In this document: in pieces, positions 58,224 through 64,000 of the stretch | Numbering within the stretch: position 1 is the stretch's first letter | Layout: every line of letters starts with the position of its first letter | DNA from: Ostrinia nubilalis | Lineage: Eukaryota > Arthropoda > Insecta > Lepidoptera > Crambidae | Direction of reading: 5' to 3' | Length of the DNA: 64,000 bases | Assembly (NCBI RefSeq): GCF_963855985.1 | Contig: NC_087114.1 | Coordinates: 25,001 to 89,000, forward strand | Made by a program: the position numbers and the translations under genes | The notes under the pieces: generated by a model | Seen by the model: the letters and a program-made list of their open reading frames with translations, nothing else | The model's database searches: none | What the model was told of the DNA's origin: nothing

Positions 58224-58686
58224 AGTCCCAATTTCTAGAAAATAATAGCATACCTATAGGTTATATACATTGTTTTGAGCGCAAATTTTTTGCCTACACC
58301 CCCGTAGCATTTTGAGACCCCTAGCACCCCATTTGGACATTTTATTCAACTTTTTAGATTTTTAATATTGACTTAGAAATTTTTCATACAAAATTTTATA
58401 ACTTGGTAATTTTTGGTCGGATTTTCAAAATTTTTTCGCTTAAATAGTTTCACCCTTCTCGGTTTAGCACCCCCGTGACGTTCGATTGACATCGTCTCAT
58501 ACTAAATTCTGCTTTTTTGGCGGTCTTTAGTGTTTCTTTTGGGATCTGAGACGGTTTTTGGGCGTCATTTTCAAAATTTTCTAGGGCCACCCCCGGCGTA
58601 TTTCGGCTTTTTGGATTCGTCTCGGCGAGCCCTATCCGTAGACACCTCATTTGTTGCGATCGGAGGTCAAGAACTTTGAAAAATCG
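58224..58686 (+). repeat. Single partial 528-type monomer of E7 (type B-like)
   Basis: Aligned with the array B unit (catacctataggttatatac, cccccgtagcattttgag) with substitutions. It ends just before the C-rich quadruplex block at the same place as the other copies. Confidence 0.82.
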
Positions 58687-58701
58687 CCCTCCCACCCACC
58701 C
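58687..58701 (-). other. Minus-strand G-quadruplex motif at the monomer/leader boundary of E7
   Basis: + strand CCCTCCCACCCACCC, so the minus strand is GGGTGGGTGGGAGGG. One loop base differs from the other copies; all four G3 tracts are intact. Confidence 0.75.
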
Positions 58702-59193
58702 TTTTGTGTCTAGGGAGGTAGACTTTTTCCATTGGGCCAAAAATTGTTTTTCCGGTTTTGAGTTCTGTAGGGCACAATAGTATTGGAGAAATAATTTGAA
58801 GCAATTAGAGTTTAGTTTTAAGCATTTTAGACCTTACTGAATAAGTAAGTTGACCTATATACAATTATATTTTGACCAGTAAACAATTTTACTGCGACGC
58901 ATTATTTATTCGACCGCCTCGGGCTGCGACGCCGCCGCAGCGGGTACCTGTAAAAGAAAAAGACACATTAGAAACATAAGACTGACACATATTGGACTTA
59001 CCTGCTGCTGCAGTGGTCGCCGCTCCGACTGGAAAGTACCTGGAAAAGGAAAAATTATAGTTTTAAGCGACATATTTATAACTTTTACAAACTTTTTAAT
59101 TATTATTTATTTTATTTTTCTTTTTAACGCGGTCATACGGACTGTTGATTTTATTATCACCCCACATATTAGGCGACACGCACCTCTGACGCC
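58702..59193 (+). promoter_or_regulatory. E7 5' leader
   Basis: The most diverged leader, but it keeps the tgtgtctagggaggtagac block, the antisense splice signals, and the gcggtcatacggact..aggcgacacgcacctc block before the Gag ATG. No + strand gene. Confidence 0.6.
58948..59183 (-). promoter_or_regulatory. Antisense splice signals in E7 leader (38-nt exon, 54-nt intron)
   Basis: On the minus strand: donor GAG|GTGCGT (exon ends at 59184), acceptor CCTTTTCCAG|GTACTT (exon starts at 59039), donor AGCAG|GTAAGT (exon ends at 59002, full consensus), acceptor CTTTTTCTTTTACAG|GTACC (exon starts at 58947). The acceptor changed from GCAG to ACAG and stayed functional in form. Confidence 0.55.
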
Positions 59194-60633
59194 ATGTTCG
59201 GCTTCAGGACTCCAGCGAAGAAGCCCAGCGACGAGGTACAGCAGAAGTCTCCGGATTCCCCACCAATCCGCAGGCCCGGTAAAGTGAGACGCAGCGTCGG
59301 CGAGTGGGAGACAAGGAAAGCTGGGCTTTCCTCTGGCTCCGACTCAACCCCGCCGCAGGCCGAACCTCCGAAGGCCCCCAAGAAACCTGCGCCAGTGCGC
59401 CGGTCTTCTGTGGAGGCGGTCTCGGCGAGCTCACCGAGGGCACCCGCCGCCACTATTGTTAAGGAACGGACAGCCGAAGCCAGAGCCTGTTTGCAGAAGG
59501 CCAAAATGTCCCTTGGCACAGCTAGGAACCTGCGTGGCGACATTAAGACCGACGTCACCCAGGCTCTGGATCGGCTGTACCAGTTAGTGAAGGAAGCCGA
59601 GATTGAGAGGAAAGGGAAGGCCTCGGGGAAGAAGGTTTCAGAGCCAGAACCCGAGCCTTCCATAGAGAAGGAAACGGATAGGGAGAGGGAGCGAGGGCTG
59701 AGTGAGGAAACAATAGTGGCGGAAATCAGGGAGAACCGGAGACTCCTGTTGGAGAACAATAGGAAATTGGAGGAGATGAAGGAAGAGACAGAGAGGCAAA
59801 GAAACAGTGTTAGTGAGCAACTCACCTATGCCAGCGTCGCGGCGTCCGTGCCCGGACAGCAGCGCCTGCCTGTTAGGTCGGCCCTGCACTCCATCGTGGT
59901 CACGTCTAAGGACGCGATGGAGACAGGGGAGGAGGTGCTGCGGAAGGTCAGGGACGCTGTCAACGCCAAGGAGGGATGGGTGAAGGTTGATAAGATCAGA
60001 AAGGCCAAGGATCAAAAGATAATTATGGGGTGTAGTTCGGAGGAGGAAAGGAGGAAGGTGAAGGCAAGAATCGAAGACGGGGGCCTCCTAGTCGCGGAGG
60101 ACATGAAAAATAAAGACCCGCTCCTAGTCCTGAAGGACGTCTTGTTGCTTAACAGCGACGAAGACGTCCTGAAGGCTCTGAGAAATCAGAACAGGGGCAT
60201 TTTTCATGGACTCCGCGAAGGGGAGGACCGCGTCCAAGTAAGGTATACTAAGAAGGCCAGAAACCCCCATACACGTCACATAGTTGTGAGCGTATCGCCG
60301 GCAATCTGGCGGAGAGCGACTGATGCGGGAACCGTGCACATCGACTTGCAGCACATCCGAGTGGCCGACCAGTCACCGCTGGTGCAGTGCACCAAGTGTC
60401 TGGGTTACGGCCACAGCAAGCGATTCTGCACGGAGCCCGCGGATGTCTGCAGCCACTGTGGAGGGCCACACCTTAGCACCGACTGCGCCGAGAAGCTCGC
60501 TGGCGGGGCACCGTCGTGCCGGAACTGTCAGCGAGCCAAAGCGGAGCACGTCCAGCACAATGCGTTCAGCAACGACTGCCCAGTGCGCAGGCGGTGGGAC
60601 GCGTTGGCCAGATCCACAGTGGCCTACTGCTAA
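59194..60633 (+). CDS. Gag-like ORF1 protein of E7, 479 aa
   Basis: Intact Gag, four residues longer than the others because of small insertions in the variable ~85-200 region. The helical block ARACLQKAKMSLGTARNLRGDI, the core from TYASVAAS and the three CCHC knuckles are unchanged; the knuckles are shifted by four residues. The change of HELREGE to HGLREGE is the only obvious core difference of note. No ORF2 follows. The +1 frame is open past the stop to about 60964. Confidence 0.92.
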   Translation: MFGFRTPAKKPSDEVQQKSPDSPPIRRPGKVRRSVGEWETRKAGLSSGSDSTPPQAEPPKAPKKPAPVRRSSVEAVSASSPRAPAATIVKERTAEARACLQKAKMSLGTARNLRGDIKTDVTQALDRLYQLVKEAEIERKGKASGKKVSEPEPEPSIEKETDRERERGLSEETIVAEIRENRRLLLENNRKLEEMKEETERQRNSVSEQLTYASVAASVPGQQRLPVRSALHSIVVTSKDAMETGEEVLRKVRDAVNAKEGWVKVDKIRKAKDQKIIMGCSSEEERRKVKARIEDGGLLVAEDMKNKDPLLVLKDVLLLNSDEDVLKALRNQNRGIFHGLREGEDRVQVRYTKKARNPHTRHIVVSVSPAIWRRATDAGTVHIDLQHIRVADQSPLVQCTKCLGYGHSKRFCTEPADVCSHCGGPHLSTDCAEKLAGGAPSCRNCQRAKAEHVQHNAFSNDCPVRRRWDALARSTVAYC

Positions 60634-61383
60634 GGTTGCCGCGGGCGATATCACCATCCAGCTCACAACTCACCTGGTCGCCAACTGCCTCAATCGACGT
60701 CGCTGTACTTCTGAAAAAGGAAAACACAATATTAATTTTAAAAGTCAGTTAATTAGAAAAATTCAAAATTCCCACTACACACTTCTGGCATGTAAATTAG
60801 AATTTGGAAAAGAAACAGTATTTCATTCAAAATTATTAAAAATTAATCAAATAGAAGACAATTTCATGAGTAAATTTGAACTATTTGAAACTAAAGCTCA
60901 CTCTGAACACTATAGCATAAAGGCGCACACAAAAACAATAATAACACCAATGTTACCTAAGTAATATGAGATTACTCTAGAAAAACATTAAAGAAAAGTG
61001 TACAGATGGGCAAATTTTTAGAATAGAAACTAGAAAAAATTACTTAAAGAAAAACCTGCAAACTTAACCTAGAAATCAAAATAATTGTTAAAATGTAACG
61101 TCAAAGGAAGTCCTGAAATCGATCATCGCGAATCAAAACAAGCAAGAAACAAAACAACAGAAAACCTATTTGGCATATTAAAAAACAGATAAAACGGAAA
61201 ATTAAACTTAGCATCCTTTAGAAAACTAAATAAAATAAAAATTACTTTAAACAAAATATCAAGAAAATAAACACTGGTAAAAAATCAAAACTAAAACTTT
61301 TAAAAACACACCAGATAAAAAATTGAAAATTGCATAATAAAAAAGGCTCTGATATGCAATCGTCAGAGGTGCATAGAAATAAA

Positions 61384-61386
<3 letters not shown>
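60634..61386 (+). other. E7 3' UTR
   Basis: AT-rich, of the same type as E2 (cataaaggcgcacac at about 60915-60930, gtacagatgggcaaatttttaga further on). No RT remnant. AATAAA lies just before the terminal hairpin. Confidence 0.7.
61347..61368 (+). other. Conserved 3' terminal hairpin of E7
   Basis: CTCTGA (61347-61352) pairs with TCAGAG (61363-61368), loop tatgcaatcg, about 19 nt before poly(A). Confidence 0.7.
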
Positions 61387-61418
<32 letters not shown>

Positions 61419-61421
<3 letters not shown>

Positions 61422-61423
61422 AA
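61419..61423. repeat. Telomeric remnant T7, a single CCTAA
   Basis: Only CCTAACC separates the E7 tail from the 5' end of E8, so E7 inserted at the last repeat before E8. Confidence 0.85.
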
Positions 61424-61938
61424 CCAGTCCCCCCGCGCCCCTCGAGCCGAGCGTCACGCTTTTGACGAGCTCCCAGTACAAAAATTTGAAGTTGCGGGTT
61501 TTTTCGCACGAATCACATCGAGTGGCATATCAAAAGAAGCGCGCTGCCGAGACGAACAACGTGGTGAAAAAATCATCAAAATCGGACAAAGTGTGTGAAA
61601 GTTACGAGTGAAAAATTGAATTTCTAACCTCACAAACACTCAGTGCAATTGAAAGTGACCTTAAACCAGTTTGTTACCACAAGTGTTATACATCAAAAGA
61701 AGCGTCTCGACGAGTCTGTGCCAAAGCTGAAAAGTTTCTGAAAATCGGTTCGCGTTTCAGCGACTTATGGTCAAAAAACCGTTTTCAAAACTTCCAGCGG
61801 CTCCAGCTCGAGATCTTCAGCGGTGACCTGTAACTTTTAATTGCTGATCCTGTGCACCTCGACGTCCCCTACCCCTCGAGACTTCCCAAAAAATTTTTTG
61901 GCGAACCCTCGGGGTGGGAGACACAGAAAAATATAAAC

Positions 61939-62037
61939 CACGTGGCACGTGGTCCGTCTTTTTGAGTCTTTTGGCTCAAAAGAAGACCACCATCACATCG
62001 GCCTCGTCAAGACCTTTTCAACGACACCCAACACGTG
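61939..62037. promoter_or_regulatory. Cluster of three CACGTG E-box motifs in E8 5' region
   Basis: CACGTG at 61939-61944, 61946-61951 and 62032-62037. The first two are one base apart. CACGTG is the canonical bHLH-type E-box; use as a promoter element is inferred from its place ~500 bp inside the element. Confidence 0.35.
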
Positions 62038-63472
62038 GGGGTTGCAACGGTGGAACAACCCCAAACCGGCGTTGCAAACTTTGAGGCAGCCCTGGAGACG
62101 ACGCAGCGGTGACAACCCTGAAACAAAAAATTGAACATTAAAGTTAAGTTTTAGTTTTATAAGTGTTTTAAATTTGGTGAAAAAATATTCAGTATTTTAG
62201 AAGATATTTAGATTTTAAAGTTTTAAAAAATTGTTTAAGGGTGAAAACCACCCCCTATATTAACAAAATTTTTATAGTATAAAATAGAAGATTGAATTAA
62301 TATATCCACGTTTTTAGTTTTTAAATTTAGTAATATAACATAGTCTAAATTAGCATTACCAACTTATTTGCGGTTAATTTTTAAGTAAACAAAGTTTTGT
62401 AAATTAAAAATATAATAGAAGGGGTGATCCAAAAATTTTGATTAAAGTGTCGTTCGATAGAGCCCTTTACACCCTATCCAACGACACCATCAAATCCCGG
62501 GCGTCACCAGGATCGGGGAATATTTTTGACCTGGAATACAAAGTGAACTCGCCAAAAAAGTGCACAAATAAGTTGGGAATTACCAGGTCACTATCTTTAA
62601 GTTAATATAATTCGAAAATTAAAAGATCTAATACGATTTCACTATTTTTGCCGGTATCCTGGGCCCAAGTCTTTGATAGTTCATGTAAAAAATTTCAAAA
62701 TTCTGAACTTGTAATTTTCGAAAAATTTTTTCAGGCACAAGGGGTAGTTTTTTCAGGATTTCTTCTCAGCAAGAAAAAATCCATTTTTAAACAGTTTCAG
62801 ATTCTAGCATCAAATTATTTTTAAATTAGTTAACAAAAATACAAGGTCGTTTTGAAATTTTTGGCAAAAATCATAACAAAAATTAAATAGGTTAAAATTG
62901 AAATTAAAAATATAATTACATTAGATATATATTATAATAGTCCATAGTTTTATTAGTTTGTTTTTAAAAATTTTAAAATCTGCAACACACACTGTTTTCA
63001 GCGGCTAAATAGTTTTAAAAGCTGTTGTTTTACGAACTTGGCCTGAAAAGCATTAAGGTCGGCATTTTTCGAAAATTTTAAAGTCCAGAAACATAAAGCA
63101 TTAAATTTAGAATCAGGAGGTTAAAGTTTTAAAATTTTTGGTTACATATCTTCGCGCGTATTTCTAATTAAAAAAGGTAAACAAACAAAATTTTCAAAAA
63201 ATTCAGAGGGTCATATTTCGGAAACCGGACAAAAATTTTCAAAAAGTCTCGACGCTAAGGCTATTTTTTCGACCGGCTCTACACATACTCTTAAAATCAA
63301 AATTCTAAATTCAAAATTCGGGGGGGTCATTTTCGGTTTCGAATTACGTAAACCGAAACTAGGTCAAATTTTCTAAAATCTGTATCTCGGCAACCATTAG
63401 GCCTATCGACACGGGGTTTTCGGCTAATAACGTAGTTTGCCGAGAGCTACAAATTTGGTGAAGAGTCCAAGA

Positions 63473-63890
63473 CTCTACGTAGAGCCGGTAGAGTTTTAAA
63501 TATTAGGGCTTATTATTTCGGGGGTGAAAAAAGTAGTCCGTAATTACATCTTCGAATCATAATTGAAAAAACGGACTAACTCTACTTGCAAGTAGAGACA
63601 CTCATTTCTGACTCTACCATTTCTAGCAGGTAGTACCACACTGTAGAGCACGCTGAGACCTGAACAACGAGCCCTCGCACGACCCTCTGCGACCTCGGAC
63701 TCCGGAGTTACAGGCGTTTTAACATCTGGCAGCCATTTTGGGCCGCCATCTTGCTTTTGTAAAATAAGCCATAACTTCGGATAGGAGCGTCGTAGGAGTA
63801 CGGGGTTTTCGTTAGCATTGAAGGCTCGACCTACCCGACTGAACCCAGGCGGCAAACTGCAAATCCGACGCGACTCTACTTTTAGTAGAG
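63473..63890. repeat. Three CTCTAC/GTAGAG palindromes in E8
   Basis: Perfect inverted repeats CTCTACGTAGAG (63473-63484), CTCTACTTGCAAGTAGAG (63580-63597) and CTCTACT-ttt-AGTAGAG (63874-63890). Additional half-sites ctctac/gtagag lie nearby (for example about 63610 and 63640). Function unknown; hairpins or paired binding sites are possible. Confidence 0.55.
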
Positions 63891-64000
63891 CTAATAGCAT
63901 TTTCGGATAGAGCTCGCGGAGACGTTTTCAGGGACCCGCCGCACGCCGCTCTGCGACGCACCGTTCAGGAGCTAGACCTAATCGAAGTTTACGTCGGCCA

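Larger units (their letters stand above)
58222..61418 (+). mobile_element. E7: gag-only telomeric retrotransposon with a single partial monomer
   Basis: About 3.2 kb: one partial monomer of type B (58224-58686), leader, Gag ORF (59194-60633, 479 aa), 3' UTR of E2 type, hairpin, 32-A tail (61387-61418). Its 5' end CCAGTC matches the 5' ends of E3 and E8. It is the most diverged Gag copy. No RT is encoded. Confidence 0.87.
61424..64000 (+). mobile_element. E8: 5' region of another telomeric element (no gene recognised; continues past window)
   Basis: Begins CCAGTCCCCC directly after the telomere repeat, the same 5' start as E3 and E7, so it is probably the leader of another element. The first ~700 bp are mixed in composition and include two copies of tcaaaagaagcg (about 61530 and 61695). 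62130-63400 is AT-rich with many aaaattttc-type runs, in style like the 528-bp monomers but not obviously homologous. No reading frame on either strand looks like a real protein. Short CTCTAC..GTAGAG palindromes cluster after 63470. Its identity as a leader is inference from the 5' junction. Confidence 0.5.

Noticed and set aside
19841..60015. Antisense open frames of 60-218 codons across the Gag and ORF2 genes
   Set aside because: They mirror GC-rich coding sequence. Only the splice signals in the leaders, not these frames, are taken as possible evidence of antisense function.
61330..63900. Small open frames in E7 tail and E8 (for example 61330-61611, 61949-62134, 63544-63900 minus)
   Set aside because: They include poly(A) translation or lack any recognisable feature; none is supported by repetition or motif.

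Overview
The window reads as a chromosome-end region of an insect (or related arthropod). It holds seven perfect arrays of (CCTAA)n, the complement of the TTAGG insect telomere repeat. Between them sits a head-to-tail series of non-LTR retrotransposons, all on the + strand, each ending in a poly(A) tail that abuts CCTAA. The TTAGG strand runs 5' to 3' towards the left, so the chromosome tip should lie to the left and each element should have its 3' end centromere-proximal, as in Drosophila HeT-A/TART arrays (inference). No host gene, tRNA, rRNA or CRISPR array was seen. The species could not be determined; R1-clade telomere elements such as TRAS and SART are known from Lepidoptera and other insects.

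Layout from left to right. E1 (1-1276) is the 3' UTR of an ORF1/ORF2 element cut by the window edge, followed by 45 telomere units. E2 (1502-21997) is a gag-only element preceded by about 34 identical 528-bp monomers, followed by 37 units. E3 (22183-30935) is a full-length element with a GC-rich minisatellite leader, ORF1 (530 aa gag) and ORF2 (1245 aa; endonuclease, reverse transcriptase, RNase H, zinc knuckle), followed by 54 units. E4 (31211-34381) is a gag-only element with one partial monomer, followed by 26 units. E5 (34512-36435) is a 5'-truncated element of another family (end of RT plus RNase H), followed by 3 units. E6 (36451-58111) is a gag-only element with about 36 copies of a diverged 528-bp monomer, followed by 22 units. 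E7 (58222-61418) is a gag-only element with one partial monomer, followed by a single unit. E8 (61424-64000+) is the 5' part of a further element with no recognisable gene.

The most interesting content is the E2/E4/E6/E7 family. These elements keep an intact nucleic-acid-binding Gag (475-479 aa, three zinc knuckles) but have no reverse transcriptase. This is the arrangement of Drosophila HeT-A, here in a TTAGG-telomere genome. They carry L1-like 5' monomers, a perfect antisense-strand G-quadruplex motif exactly at the monomer/leader boundary, antisense splice signals kept in all four copies, and a conserved hairpin just before poly(A). They are probably mobilised by enzyme supplied in trans; E3 is a possible but unproven donor, since its 3' end is unlike theirs. 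Gag may also have a structural role at the telomere (inference).
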